This document shows, in pieces, positions 42,657 through 52,057 of a stretch of DNA of 64,000 bases. The first letter of the stretch is position 1. Each line of letters begins with the position of its first letter. The DNA lies in NCBI RefSeq assembly GCF_024055795.1, contig NZ_JAMXMY010000016.1, positions 1-64,000 of the forward strand, read 5' to 3'. The position numbers and the translations under genes were made by a program. The notes below the pieces were generated by a model. The model did not search any database, was not told the DNA's origin, and worked only from the letters and a program-made list of their open reading frames with translations. This stretch comes from Actinoallomurus purpureus. Its GTDB lineage: Bacteria; Actinomycetota; Actinomycetes; Streptosporangiales; Streptosporangiaceae.

Positions 42657-45380
42657 TCACAGCGGCCCGTCCGGCAGGTCCTGCGGCCGTACGATCGTCA
42701 GGTCCTCCTTGGTCGGCGCGCCCAGGTCCGCCACCCGCTGCGCGTGCTGCTCGGTCATCCGCTGGAACACCTGCCGGGCCGCTCGGCCGTTGCCGAACCG
42801 CGCCCCGCGCGGGTAACGCTCGAAGAACTCCAGCAGGCGGGCCAGGGTCTCGTCGGGCAGGTGGTAGTCGTGCTGCCGGGACTGGTGCTGGACGATCCGG
42901 ACGAGCTCCTCGGAGGAGTAGTCCTCGAAGGTCAGCGTCCGCGTGAACCGCGAGGCGAGCCCCGGGTTGGAGTCGATGAACCGCTCCATGTCCCCTGGGT
43001 AGCCCGCCGCGATCACCACGACCTCGTCGCGGTGGTCCTCCATCAGCTTGACCAGCGTGGCGATGGCCTCCTGCCCGAAGTCGTTGCTCTGCCCGTACGG
43101 CGCGAGGGCGTACGCCTCGTCGACGAACAGCACGCCGCCCAGTGCCCGCTTGAAGACCGCCTGTGTCTTCGGCGCGGTGTGGCCGACGTACTCCCCGACC
43201 AGGTCGCCGCGGTCGGTCTCGACCAGGTGTCCACTGGACAGCAGCCCCAGGGCCGCGAGGATCCGGCCGTAGAGGCGGGCGACGGTGGTCTTGCCGGTGC
43301 CGGGGTTGCCGGCGAATACCAGGTGCCGCGAGAGCGGGGGCGGCGACAACCCCACCTCCTCACGGCGCTTGACCATCTGCATCAGCTTGGCCAGCGAACC
43401 GACCTCCTGCTTGACGCGGCCCAGGCCGACCAGCCGCTCGAGTTCGGCGAGGAGGTCCGCGAGGTCCTCCTCACCCTCGCCGTTCGCGAGGGTGCCGCGG
43501 GCGGTGGCGTGCCCCGCGCCGGGCCGCAGCGCCGCGCGCTGGCTGCGTTCGGCGGCCGGCATCGCGCTGGTGGCGACGTTGCCGGTCCGGCAGTCCTGGA
43601 AGACCGGCTCGGCGCCGTCCGCGACGGTGACGTCCTCCTTGGTGTCGTGGATCAGGCAACGGCGCACGGTGGGCGTGGCGTGCGGGCCGACGTACAGCGC
43701 GGGAAAGCCCGTCTCGGAGATGTCGCAGTCCTCGAGCACGCCGGCGGCGCCCTCGTTGACGTACACGCCGTTCTTGCCGCACCGGGCGATGGTCACCGAC
43801 CGGACGCGCGGCCGGGCGCCCGTCCAGATCACCAGCGCGCTGCCCTCGGTGTCGCAGATCTCGGCGTCCTCGATCCACGCATCACTGCCCTCGTCGAGGA
43901 ACACCCCGGCCGAGCCGGTCCCCGAGACGCTGCCCCCGCGGATCAGCACGCCGGTGTCGGTCCCGACCTCGATTCCGGTGCGCGCCACCTCGGAGAAGTC
44001 ACAGGCGTCGAGGAGGGGCCGGTGCCGGGTGGTGATCTGGGCGCCCATCTCGACGTCGCTGATCCGGCACTCGCGCAGCACGGCGTCGGCCCCCTCCACC
44101 GACACCCCGGCCATCCGTGCCCGCTCGATCCGGGTCCGCTCGGCGAACAGGTCGGCTCGCTCGTCGACCCGGACGCCGTGCTCGGGCGTCTCCCGGATGT
44201 GGCAGTCCTGCAGCGTGGCCCGCGCGCCGCCGCCGAGGTGGACGGCCGTGAACGCCGTCCTGGCGATCTCGCACTCCATCAGGGACACGACCGCGTCGCC
44301 CTTGCAGTGCACCCCGTTTGCCGCCGACCGGGCGAACACCGACCGGCGGGCGCGCACGGTGGCCGCGCCGGTGACGACCAGCGCCGTTCCGGTGACGTCG
44401 ACGGCGCGCACGTCCTCCAGCTCCAGCCGGCACGACCCGGTCGCCATGATCGCCACGGCGTCGGTCTCGCGGACCTGGCAGTCCTTCAGCCGGGCGACGG
44501 CCTCGCCGCGTACGAGCACGCCCTCGGCCTTGGTGCGGACGATCTCGCACCCCTCCAGCCGGACGCGGCGGTCGTCCAGCCCGGCCGAGGCGCCCTCGGC
44601 CTCGTCGTCCCGGGGGACGGTGGTGGCAGGCGTCTGCTCCGCCGCGCCCGCGGAGTCCTCCAGGCGCACTCCCTGCGCGCCGGAGTCGTACAGTTTGCAG
44701 CCCCGGACGGAGGCGTACGCGGCTCCTCCGATGACCAGCGCGGCCTCCCCGGACCCGCGGATCTGGCAGTCGGTGAACAGCCCGTCGGCACCGCCGCTCA
44801 GCTGCAGGCCGGGGCCGTGTGCCCGGTCGACGACGGTGCGGACGCACTCGACCTGGGCGGTGCCGTCGAGCCGCACGCCCGCACCGGCCACGGACCGTAC
44901 GGTGCAGTCCGCGATGATCCCCTTGCTGGTGCCCGACACGCGCACGCCCGTGCGACCGGCGTCGCGCACGGTGCATCCGCGCAGCGTGAAGGTCGCGTCG
45001 GTGAGGGTGACGCCGCCACCGCTGATCTCGCAGCGTTCGATCACCGGGGCGCCGGATCTGCCGAGCACGGCGACGTCCGACGACGCGGGCGCCTCGAGTG
45101 TCAGGTCGCGCACGGTGGCCGAGCAGTCGTGCAGGCTGAGCGCTGGCCCGTGCGGCGAGACGACGCGGACCGTGCCCGCCCCCTTGGCCGCGACGATCGT
45201 GACGTTCCGGTCGACGATGAGCGCCTCGTTGTAGACGCCGGGCTGCACGGAGACCACCGCGCCGTCGGCGGCGGCCCGCACGGCGGCGCCGATCGTGCGG
45301 TGCCCGCCCCAGGCTCCCGGCGCGACGCGCTGCCAGCCCGTCTTGACACGGAACTCCTCACGATCCGTGTTCCCTGGCAT
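42657..45380 (-). CDS. Right-handed beta-helix repeat / CbbX-like AAA+ ATPase fusion protein
   Basis: A 907-residue protein; ATG at 45380. Residues about 15-600 are pectate-lyase-like beta-helix repeats (GGHRTIGAAVRAAADGAVVS, then many C-x-I-x-x-T-x-x-x-G-V rungs), interrupted by a short acidic loop. Residues about 640-907 are an AAA+ domain of the CbbX/SpoVK/EccA type, with Walker A GNPGTGKTTVARLYG, Walker B GVLFVDEAYAL and arginine-rich sensor regions. The ATPase likely remodels a protein partner and the helix provides a binding scaffold. No type VII secretion genes are nearby. A longer start at 45470 is possible. Confidence 0.85.
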   Translation of the reverse strand: MPGNTDREEFRVKTGWQRVAPGAWGGHRTIGAAVRAAADGAVVSVQPGVYNEALIVDRNVTIVAAKGAGTVRVVSPHGPALSLHDCSATVRDLTLEAPASSDVAVLGRSGAPVIERCEISGGGVTLTDATFTLRGCTVRDAGRTGVRVSGTSKGIIADCTVRSVAGAGVRLDGTAQVECVRTVVDRAHGPGLQLSGGADGLFTDCQIRGSGEAALVIGGAAYASVRGCKLYDSGAQGVRLEDSAGAAEQTPATTVPRDDEAEGASAGLDDRRVRLEGCEIVRTKAEGVLVRGEAVARLKDCQVRETDAVAIMATGSCRLELEDVRAVDVTGTALVVTGAATVRARRSVFARSAANGVHCKGDAVVSLMECEIARTAFTAVHLGGGARATLQDCHIRETPEHGVRVDERADLFAERTRIERARMAGVSVEGADAVLRECRISDVEMGAQITTRHRPLLDACDFSEVARTGIEVGTDTGVLIRGGSVSGTGSAGVFLDEGSDAWIEDAEICDTEGSALVIWTGARPRVRSVTIARCGKNGVYVNEGAAGVLEDCDISETGFPALYVGPHATPTVRRCLIHDTKEDVTVADGAEPVFQDCRTGNVATSAMPAAERSQRAALRPGAGHATARGTLANGEGEEDLADLLAELERLVGLGRVKQEVGSLAKLMQMVKRREEVGLSPPPLSRHLVFAGNPGTGKTTVARLYGRILAALGLLSSGHLVETDRGDLVGEYVGHTAPKTQAVFKRALGGVLFVDEAYALAPYGQSNDFGQEAIATLVKLMEDHRDEVVVIAAGYPGDMERFIDSNPGLASRFTRTLTFEDYSSEELVRIVQHQSRQHDYHLPDETLARLLEFFERYPRGARFGNGRAARQVFQRMTEQHAQRVADLGAPTKEDLTIVRPQDLPDGPL

Positions 45381-45563
45381 ACCCACAAGATCAAGCTTGC
45401 CAGGCTCACCTGCCACACGCGAGTGCCGTGGTTTCACGATTCCAGTACCGGACCGATTCACTCGGATCACGATGTGGTGATTGTCACCGCGCGGTTCCAG
45501 CGGGTGAGATCATGCCTTATGGCCTACCGTGTGCGACCGCCTGGCTACCCGAGCCGGGCGAGC

Positions 45564-46526
45564 ATGCCGAACCGCAGGACCGTCCTGCTGGCGGGCCTCG
45601 GGCCGGCCGCCCTGGCCGGTCTGGGCGCGGTCGGCGGCTGTGCGCTGACCGGCGCCGGGGACGGCTACCGGAAGGGGCCGCTGCCGATCGCGGCCGGGCT
45701 CGGGGACGGGGTCTACTACCTGTACGGGCAGCGGCTCGCCCGGCTCATCGGCGACGGCCTCCCGGGCGTGCGCGTCTCGGTCGACGTCACGACCGGATCC
45801 GTGGACAACCTGCGACGTCTGCGGTCGGGCCGGGACCGCTTGGCGTTCGTGGCGGCGGACGCCGCCGCCACGACGGTGCCCGGGTCCAGCGTGCCGATCC
45901 GGGCACTGGCCCGGCTGTACGACGACTACGTCCACCTGGTGGTCTCCGGGTCGTCGGGGTTCCGGTCGATCGGCGACCTACGCGGCCGTCGCGTCTCGGT
46001 CGGCGCGAAAGGATCGGGCGTGGAACTCGTGGCCCGGCGGGTGCTGACCGACGCCGGGCTCGCCGGACGCGGCGACATCCAGGAGTTCCAGATGGGCCTG
46101 AACGACTCCGCGGCCACGCTGCGCACGGGCCTGATCGACGCGTTCTTCTGGTCCGGGGGCCTGCCCACGACCGGGATCGCCGCGCTGGCCGAGCAGCTGC
46201 CGCTCAGGCTGATCCCGCTGGGCGGCCTGGCACCGGCGATCCGCCGGCGCTACGGTCCGTACTACCGAGCCGCGACGATCCCCGGCGGCACGTACGTGAA
46301 CGTCGAGGAGACCCAGACCTTCGCCCTGGCCAACTTCCTGGTCGCCCCGGCCTCCCTCGACGACGGGCTCGCCTACCGCGTGACCGAGATCCTGATCCGC
46401 GACCGGGACGCCATCGCGGCGGCCGTGCCCTCGGCGGAGCTGCTCGACGTGCGCGACGCCGTCCAGACCGATCCGGTGCCGCTGCACCCGGGGGCGGTGC
46501 GGTACTACCGGTCGATCAAACTCTGA
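45564..46526 (+). CDS. TAXI-family solute-binding lipoprotein
   Basis: A 320-residue exported binding protein. The signal has a twin-arginine-like NRRTVLLAGLGPAALAG and a lipobox VGGC, so it is probably a lipoprotein. The mature part has the TAXI pattern (GLGDGVYYLYGQRLARLI, then VDVTTGSVDNLRRL, GRRVSVGAKGSGVELVARRV, LIDAFFWSGGLPTTGI). No TRAP permease genes are present; a histidine kinase and response regulator lie convergent, overlapping by 11 bases. A ligand-sensing role is therefore likely. A start at 45519 is an alternative. Confidence 0.88.
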   Translation: MPNRRTVLLAGLGPAALAGLGAVGGCALTGAGDGYRKGPLPIAAGLGDGVYYLYGQRLARLIGDGLPGVRVSVDVTTGSVDNLRRLRSGRDRLAFVAADAAATTVPGSSVPIRALARLYDDYVHLVVSGSSGFRSIGDLRGRRVSVGAKGSGVELVARRVLTDAGLAGRGDIQEFQMGLNDSAATLRTGLIDAFFWSGGLPTTGIAALAEQLPLRLIPLGGLAPAIRRRYGPYYRAATIPGGTYVNVEETQTFALANFLVAPASLDDGLAYRVTEILIRDRDAIAAAVPSAELLDVRDAVQTDPVPLHPGAVRYYRSIKL

Positions 46527-47889
46527 CGGCGGACACCGCCATGGTCACCCGCAGGCCCGCCCCCTCGGCGGCGGCGATTTCCAGCCGGCCGCCGCTCGCC
46601 TCGAGGAGCGTACGGGCGACCGACAGGCCCAGCCCGGAACCGTCGACGTTCTGGTGGCCGGGACTGCGCCAGAAGCGGTCGCCGATGCGGGCGAGCTCCT
46701 CGGGCGGCAGGCCGGAACCCTCGTCGGTGACACGGATCTCGACGTCATGCCCGGACTCGGCGACCTCGACGGTGACGGCCGACCCCTCCGGAGAGAACTT
46801 CAGCGCGTTGTCAATGACCGCGTCGAAGGCGCTCCCCACGCCGGTGGGGTCGGCCGCGCCGAGCACCGGCCCCTCCCAACTCCGGCGGACGTCGATGGCC
46901 CGCTGGTCGGCGACGACCTGCCAGGCGGTGACACGCTCATCGACGAGCACCGCCACATCGATGGTCTCCACCGTGGCGCCGCCCTCCTCGGCCAGGGCCA
47001 GCTCCAGCAGGTCGTCGAGGACCCGCGTGAGACGCTGCGCCTCCTGCCGGAGGTCCCGCATCTCCTCCTCCGACCCCGGCGGCAGGGACAGCGCCAGGCC
47101 CTCCAGCCGCAGCATGACGGCCGACAGCGGGTTGCGGAGCTGGTGTGAGGCGTCGGCCGCGAAGGCGCGCTGGCGTTCCATCGCGGCCTCGACCTTCTGC
47201 ACCATCTCGTTGAACGACGTCGTGAGGCGGCGCAGCTCGGGCGGGCCGGTGGCACCCGGCACGCGCACGTCGAGCCGTCCCGTCGCGATCGTGTGGGTCA
47301 CCGCGTCCAGCGCGCGCACCGGGCGCAGGACCCAGGTGGCCAGCAGGTGGGCGAGGGCCAGGAACAGCAGGACCGCGACGGCCTCCACGGCGGCGAGCAG
47401 CGCCCAGTCCCGGGTGACGGCGGCCCGCATGCGGCCCGTGGGCGAGACCGTGACCACGGCGCCCACGACGTCGCCGTTCCGCCTCACCGGCGCGGCCACG
47501 ACGAGCGGGCGGTCGTCCCACGGCCAGATCGTGCGGGTCTCGGCGCTGTGCCGGCCCGCGAACGCCTGCCGCAGCGCGGCCGGAACGTCCCCCGTCTCGT
47601 TGCCGGGATAGCGGGGTGTGCTGATCCAGGCCAAGCGTTGGCGGTCGACCACCGCCGCGGAGGTCCCGTAGACCTCGTGATAGCGCGTGAGCTCGGCGCC
47701 GATGTCGGAGGACGACGCGCCGAGGGGAGCGACGACCACGAGGGCCGCGAACCGCGTCGTGTCGTCCAGGCGGTCCTGGAACAGCGACTCCTGGTGCTGC
47801 CGGACGATGCTCGTGGCCAGCGGGACACCGAGCGCGAGCAGGCTGCAGACCACGAGGGTGTTGAGGATGAGGATGAGGCGAGCGCGCAC
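46516..47889 (-). CDS. Sensor histidine kinase
   Basis: A 457-residue membrane kinase. TM1 (about 4-26), an extracytoplasmic sensor loop, TM2 (LLAAVEAVAVLLFLALAHLL), HAMP (RPVRALDAVTHTIATGRLDV), the H-box ASHQLRNPLSAV, the N-box DAVIDNALKFSPEG, and G-boxes TDEGSGLPPEEL and DGSGLGLSVARTLLEASGG. GTG at 47889, 7 bases after the response regulator stop. Its partner ligand protein may be the convergent TAXI lipoprotein. Confidence 0.93.
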   Translation of the reverse strand: MRARLILILNTLVVCSLLALGVPLATSIVRQHQESLFQDRLDDTTRFAALVVVAPLGASSSDIGAELTRYHEVYGTSAAVVDRQRLAWISTPRYPGNETGDVPAALRQAFAGRHSAETRTIWPWDDRPLVVAAPVRRNGDVVGAVVTVSPTGRMRAAVTRDWALLAAVEAVAVLLFLALAHLLATWVLRPVRALDAVTHTIATGRLDVRVPGATGPPELRRLTTSFNEMVQKVEAAMERQRAFAADASHQLRNPLSAVMLRLEGLALSLPPGSEEEMRDLRQEAQRLTRVLDDLLELALAEEGGATVETIDVAVLVDERVTAWQVVADQRAIDVRRSWEGPVLGAADPTGVGSAFDAVIDNALKFSPEGSAVTVEVAESGHDVEIRVTDEGSGLPPEELARIGDRFWRSPGHQNVDGSGLGLSVARTLLEASGGRLEIAAAEGAGLRVTMAVSAVRV

Positions 47890-47896
47890 GGGCGGA

Positions 47897-48622
47897 TCAG
47901 GGGTGGGAGGGCGCGGGTCGTGGGTCTCCCGCCGGCGGGCCGCCGTCCGCGGTGGCGCGATAGCCCACCCCGCGTACGGTCTGGATCGCGCCGGGCACCC
48001 TCAGCTTGGCCCGCAATGAGGCGATGTGGACCTCCAGGGTCCGCTGGTTGCCCTGCCAGCTCGTCCGCCACACCTCGCTGATCAGCTGATCACGGGGGCA
48101 GACGACGCCGGGCCGGCGGGCGAGCACCGCGAGCAGGTCGAACTCCTTGCGGGTCAGGGCCGCCGGCACCCCGTCGACGCTGACGACCCGGCGCAGCCGG
48201 TCCAGGTGGATCCGCCCGGCGATCAGCGTGTCCGCGGGCGGCTCAACCGGACGGGCGCCGTCATGTCGCGCGGTCCGCCGGCTCACGACGTGGATCCGCG
48301 CGATCAGCTCCCCGACGTCGTACGGCTTGACCACGTAGTCGTCGGCGCCCAGGTGGAGGCCGTGGATGCGGGAGCGCACGTCGGCCCGCGCGGTCACCAT
48401 GATGATCGGGGTGTCGCGGACCGCGCGGATGCGGCCGCACAGCTCGAACCCGTCGCGGTCGGGCAGGCCGAGGTCCAGCAGGATGACGTCCGGCTCTCCG
48501 CTGAGGCGTTCGAGGGCCTCACCGGCGGTGCAGGCCGGCTCCACCTCGAAACCGTGCCTCCGGAGCACCGAGCACAGCGCGGCGGCGACGCGCACGTCGT
48601 CCTCCACGACGAGTAGCCGCAT
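47897..48622 (-). CDS. OmpR-family response regulator
   Basis: A 241-residue regulator. ATG at 48622 gives the receiver start MRLLVVEDDVRVAAAL. Phosphorylation Asp in VILLDLGLPDRDGFEL, Lys in VVKPYDVGELIAR, and a C-terminal winged helix (ALTRKEFDLLAVLARRPGVV, then RTLEVHIASLRAKL). Transcribed ahead of the histidine kinase with a 7-base gap. The upstream region holds the MITE at 48685. Confidence 0.94.
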   Translation of the reverse strand: MRLLVVEDDVRVAAALCSVLRRHGFEVEPACTAGEALERLSGEPDVILLDLGLPDRDGFELCGRIRAVRDTPIIMVTARADVRSRIHGLHLGADDYVVKPYDVGELIARIHVVSRRTARHDGARPVEPPADTLIAGRIHLDRLRRVVSVDGVPAALTRKEFDLLAVLARRPGVVCPRDQLISEVWRTSWQGNQRTLEVHIASLRAKLRVPGAIQTVRGVGYRATADGGPPAGDPRPAPSHP

Positions 48623-48684
48623 CACCGCTCCTTTCCGGGGCCACGTACCGACATCGTCCAATCGCACACCGTACCGGGCCGCTA

Positions 48685-48911
48685 GGGCCTGTCTCAAAGT
48701 CCCCGTCCGTAGCGAGCGGTGTCCAGGTGGTGCCTCGTAAGGCGGAGGAGGGAGTCAGCCTGGTGTTGGCTGGCGACTCCTCCCGGGGCCCCCGCGGAAA
48801 CGCGCCGGGTCGGCGAAGCCGTCCCTCGCGTTTTCGTGGGGTGGGGCGACAACGCGGCGAGGCGCCGCCTGGGCGCCGCGCAGTAGGACAGCGGGGCTTT
48901 GAGACAGGCCC
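48685..48911. mobile_element. 227-bp MITE with 15-bp terminal inverted repeats
   Basis: Terminal repeats GGGCCTGTCTCAAAG (48685-48699) and its exact complement (48897-48911) extend by CCCCG/CGGGG after one mismatch. TA flanks both ends (48683-48684 and 48912-48913), as after a TA target duplication. The interior has no transposase frame. The ends resemble insertion sequences of the IS630 or IS5 type. It sits between the response regulator promoter region and the APC permease terminator. Confidence 0.75.
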
Positions 48912-48921
48912 TAAGGGGAAA

Positions 48922-48955
48922 CGTTCCGGGCCCTCCCGACGGAGGGCCCGGAACG
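48922..48955 (-). terminator. Strong terminator of the APC permease gene
   Basis: A perfect 15-bp stem (CGTTCCGGGCCCTCC, 48922-48936, with 48941-48955) and 4-base loop lie 16 bases past the stop of the permease gene. On the minus strand it is followed by TTT. It may act in both directions. Confidence 0.8.
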
Positions 48956-48970
48956 CGTGCACCCGGCCGG

Positions 48971-50602
48971 TCAGCCGACCGGGGCGAGATCGGCTTCCCT
49001 CGCCGCCAACTCCCCGGCGACCTCACGCGACGGCCCGGCCCAGCCACTGCGGACACCCCAGGCGTAGAAGCCCAGCGAGGTGACCGCGACGACCGCCATG
49101 TCCACGCCGTACGGAAGGACGCCGTGGCCGCCGAACTTCGCGCTGCCCAGCGCGGACAGCAGGACCATCCAGCCCAGGTAGACGACGAGCCAGATCCCGG
49201 CCCTCAGGTGCGGCGCCCACCCGGCGAACCGCTGCCGCCAGCCGTAGTAGACGTAGAGCGGCAGCCCGAGGGCCATGATCCCGATCACCTCGCCGGTCAG
49301 CGGCCACGTCGACCAGAACAGCAGCAGCGAGGCGAACATGAACCCGGCCGGAGCAATGATCTTCAGCGCCGGCGCACGGGCGGGCCGCCGCAGGTCCGGA
49401 CAGGTGCGGCGCAACACCATGGCCGACACGGGCCCGGTCACGTACGAGATGACGGTCGCGACCGAGATGACCGAGGCGAGCGAGCCCCAGCCCCGGAACG
49501 TGAACAGGAAGACGAAGGAGACCGCGAGGTTGAACCACATCGCCGGCTGCGGGATGCCGTACTTCGGGTGGACGTAGCCGAGGATCTTCGGGAAGTAGCC
49601 GTTCTCCTTCATGCCCTGGATCATCCGCGCCGTGGAGGCGGTGTAGGTCATGCCCGTGCCGGACGGGGAGATGAACGCGTCGGCGTACAGCGTGACGGCC
49701 AGCCAGTTGAGGTTCCACGCCATCGCCAGGTCGGCGAACGGCGAGTTGAAGTTGATTCCGGACCAGCCGTGCCCGAGCAGGTGGCCGGGGACCGCGCCGA
49801 TGAACGCCGTCTGCAGGCCCACGTACACGACCGCCGCGATGACCAGCGAGCCGATCAGCGCGATCGGCACCGCACGGCCGGGGTTGCGTGCCTCACCGGC
49901 CAGGTTGATCGGGCTCTGGAAGCCGTTGTAGGCGAACACGACGCCCGAGGTCGCGATGGCGCTGAGCACCGCCGCCCAGCCGTACGGGGCGAAGCCGCCG
50001 TGGTGCGTGAAGTTGCCGCCGTGGAAGCCGGAGGCGACCAGCCCGATGACCGTCAGCGCCGGGATGGCGAACTTGACGATCATGATGAAGTTGTTCGCCA
50101 TCGCGTACAGCTTGACGGTCCAGTAATTCAGCAGGAAGTAGACGATCACCAGGCCCGCGGCGATCGCCAGGCCCGCCGGATGGAGCTCCTTGCCGTCGTA
50201 CAGGCCCTTGGCCCAGTGCCACTTCCACGAGCTCATGTACTGCACGGACGCCTCGGCCTCGATCGGGATGACCGAGACGATCGCGATCCAGTTCGACCAG
50301 CCGCCCATGTAGCCGACGAGCGAGCCGTGGGAGTAGTGCGCGTAGCGGACCATGCCCCCGGACTTGGGGAACAGCGATCCGAGCTCCATGTACGACAGCC
50401 CAATGAGGATCATGATGCCCGCGCCGATGACCCACGCGAGGAGGGCCGCGGGCCCGGCGACCTGCGCGGCCTTCCAGGAGCCGAACAGCCAGCCGGAGCC
50501 GATGATCGAGCTGAGCCCGACCATGAGAAGCGAGAACGTTCCGAGTCGCCGCCGGTTGTCACCGGTGGACGCGGACCCGGGCGTGGGTGACGCGGTCGCC
50601 AT
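48971..50602 (-). CDS. APC-family amino acid permease
   Basis: A 543-residue transporter with about 12 TM segments. The N-terminal consensus SLLMVGLSSIIGSGWLFGSW is followed by SYMELGSLFPKSGGMVRYAHY and GVVFAYNGFQSPINLAGEARN. It imports amino acids or polyamines; the substrate is not resolved. ATG at 50602. Followed by a strong terminator. Confidence 0.92.
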   Translation of the reverse strand: MATASPTPGSASTGDNRRRLGTFSLLMVGLSSIIGSGWLFGSWKAAQVAGPAALLAWVIGAGIMILIGLSYMELGSLFPKSGGMVRYAHYSHGSLVGYMGGWSNWIAIVSVIPIEAEASVQYMSSWKWHWAKGLYDGKELHPAGLAIAAGLVIVYFLLNYWTVKLYAMANNFIMIVKFAIPALTVIGLVASGFHGGNFTHHGGFAPYGWAAVLSAIATSGVVFAYNGFQSPINLAGEARNPGRAVPIALIGSLVIAAVVYVGLQTAFIGAVPGHLLGHGWSGINFNSPFADLAMAWNLNWLAVTLYADAFISPSGTGMTYTASTARMIQGMKENGYFPKILGYVHPKYGIPQPAMWFNLAVSFVFLFTFRGWGSLASVISVATVISYVTGPVSAMVLRRTCPDLRRPARAPALKIIAPAGFMFASLLLFWSTWPLTGEVIGIMALGLPLYVYYGWRQRFAGWAPHLRAGIWLVVYLGWMVLLSALGSAKFGGHGVLPYGVDMAVVAVTSLGFYAWGVRSGWAGPSREVAGELAAREADLAPVG

Positions 50603-50646
50603 GGATCACTCCATAATTCGTTGCGCGCTTTCGCGGGGAAAGAAGA

Positions 50647-50718
50647 GGCTGTCTCGCAAGATTTGGTCGAGGATCCCCCCACGCGGGGACCCGACCCAAG
50701 ACGTTTGAGCGAGATCTG
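50647..50718. repeat. Imperfect fold-back repeat
   Basis: GGCTGTCTCGCAAGATTTGG (50648-50667) is followed after GGATCCCC-N-GGGGACC by the imperfect complement ending in GCGAGATC near 50715. A long imperfect hairpin of about 70 bases results. It may be a degenerate IS end or small MITE; no target duplication is seen. Confidence 0.35.
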
Positions 50719-50824
50719 AGGTTCCACGGTGCCGACATCGGAAAAGCCGGGACATTTGACCGCTCGTCGGCCGCGCCTCAGGTGACAGGTCCTGCTGCGC
50801 GGCCCGTTCGTGCCAGCTGAGCGA

Positions 50825-51073
50825 TCAGTCGGTCAAGCCGCGCGCCAGCTTGACCGAGTGCAGCAGCGGCGCAGTGCCCTGGCTGACGACCGCCACCTCA
50901 TCGGGTGAGATTCCCAGTGCGTCGGCCGCGCGGCACTGGATGGTTGCATACCCGGCGCTCACCTCGGCCAGCAGGCGGATGGTCGCCTGGCCGCCGTGGT
51001 GGCGGATGAGGGCACAACGGCGGCGACGACCTGCTCCCGGCCCACCCTTACAGGTACCGCCGGATTTGATCAC
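50825..51073 (-). CDS. Small hypothetical protein, uncertain
   Basis: An 82-residue frame. The N-terminal third is basic and low-complexity, but the C-terminal 55 residues (QATIRLLAEVSAGYATIQCR, then ADALGISPDEVAVVSQGTAP) look protein-like. It is divergent from the phosphotransferase gene at 51096 with only 22 bases between. It could be a decayed gene. No family recognised. Confidence 0.35.
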   Translation of the reverse strand: MIKSGGTCKGGPGAGRRRRCALIRHHGGQATIRLLAEVSAGYATIQCRAADALGISPDEVAVVSQGTAPLLHSVKLARGLTD

Positions 51074-51095
51074 GTGGCGTGGTTACCATCGCCGG

Positions 51096-52052
51096 GTGAC
51101 CACGCCGCAGTCCGTGCAGCAGGCCGCGACAGCCGTACGCCCTCGCTGGGATGAGCTTCCCGCACCGCTCCGGGACGGCCTGGCCGAGCTGCTCGGCGAA
51201 ATCACCACGGTGGAGATTCAGGGCGGCGGGTTCACCCCGGGCCTGGCTGCCCGAATCCAGCTTGCCGACGGCGAGCGCGTATTCGCCAAGGGCATCCCTG
51301 CCGCTCATCCGCTGGCCGGGAAGTACCGTGACGAGGCCGCGACCACTCGGAGGCTTCCGGCGGCAACGCCCGCTCCGCGGCTACGTTGGGACGGCCAGAT
51401 CGCCGACTGGGTGGTGCTCGTCTTGGACGACCTGGACGCCCGGCACGTGGACCTCTCGCCCGGCTCGCCGGATGCATCCCGGGTCGTGGCCATGGTCGCC
51501 GGCCTGGCGGATGTCCTGACCCCCTGCCCCATCGACGCGCCCGCCGCCGAGCTTGAGCTCGCCGACCTCGTTCACGGCTGGGACGCCCTTGCCGAAGCGT
51601 CTGCCGCCGATCTGGACGAGTGGACCCGGCGCCACCTGAGCGACCTGGCCGCGCTCGAAACCGACTGGCTCGCGGCAGCCGGCGGCACCACGCTGGTCCA
51701 CGGCGACGTCAACGCCTCCAACCTTCTCATCGACCGCGCCGAGGGCGTGTGTCTGATCGACTGGGCGCAGCCGGTGCGCGGCGCGACCTGGCTGGATGTC
51801 GTCGACCTCGTACCCCACCTGATCCTGGCCGGGCACACACCCGCCGAAGCAGAAGCCGTTCTCGCCGACGTACCGGCCTGGCGAGACACCGCTCCAGCGG
51901 TCATCACGAGCTACGCCGCCGCGTTCGCCGGATACTGGGAGCGCAGCTCACTCCGGCCGGCACCGCCTGGAGTTCCCTATCTTCGCGCCCATCAGGCCCG
52001 AGCCGCTCGAGCAGCGATCGCCTGGACGATGCACCGCACCGGTTGGGCGTGA
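51096..52052 (+). CDS. Aminoglycoside phosphotransferase-family (APH) kinase
   Basis: A 318-residue kinase. The N-lobe has GGGFTPGLAARIQLADGERV and FAKGIPAAHPLAGKYRDEAA (Lys and Glu for ATP). The catalytic loop is LVHGDVNASNLLIDR and the metal site CLIDWAQPVRGATWLDVVDL. Substrate unknown. GTG at 51096 after CGCCGG; its downstream neighbour in sequence is a 52-bp copy of the CBM2-gene tail. Confidence 0.85.
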   Translation: MTTPQSVQQAATAVRPRWDELPAPLRDGLAELLGEITTVEIQGGGFTPGLAARIQLADGERVFAKGIPAAHPLAGKYRDEAATTRRLPAATPAPRLRWDGQIADWVVLVLDDLDARHVDLSPGSPDASRVVAMVAGLADVLTPCPIDAPAAELELADLVHGWDALAEASAADLDEWTRRHLSDLAALETDWLAAAGGTTLVHGDVNASNLLIDRAEGVCLIDWAQPVRGATWLDVVDLVPHLILAGHTPAEAEAVLADVPAWRDTAPAVITSYAAAFAGYWERSSLRPAPPGVPYLRAHQARAARAAIAWTMHRTGWA

Positions 52053-52057
52053 CCGAA

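Noticed and set aside
42627-46526. Long plus-strand open frame of about 1300 codons
   Set aside because: It lies opposite the beta-helix/AAA gene; GC-rich codon bias keeps the complementary frame open. Only its 3' part (45564-46526) is real, the TAXI protein.
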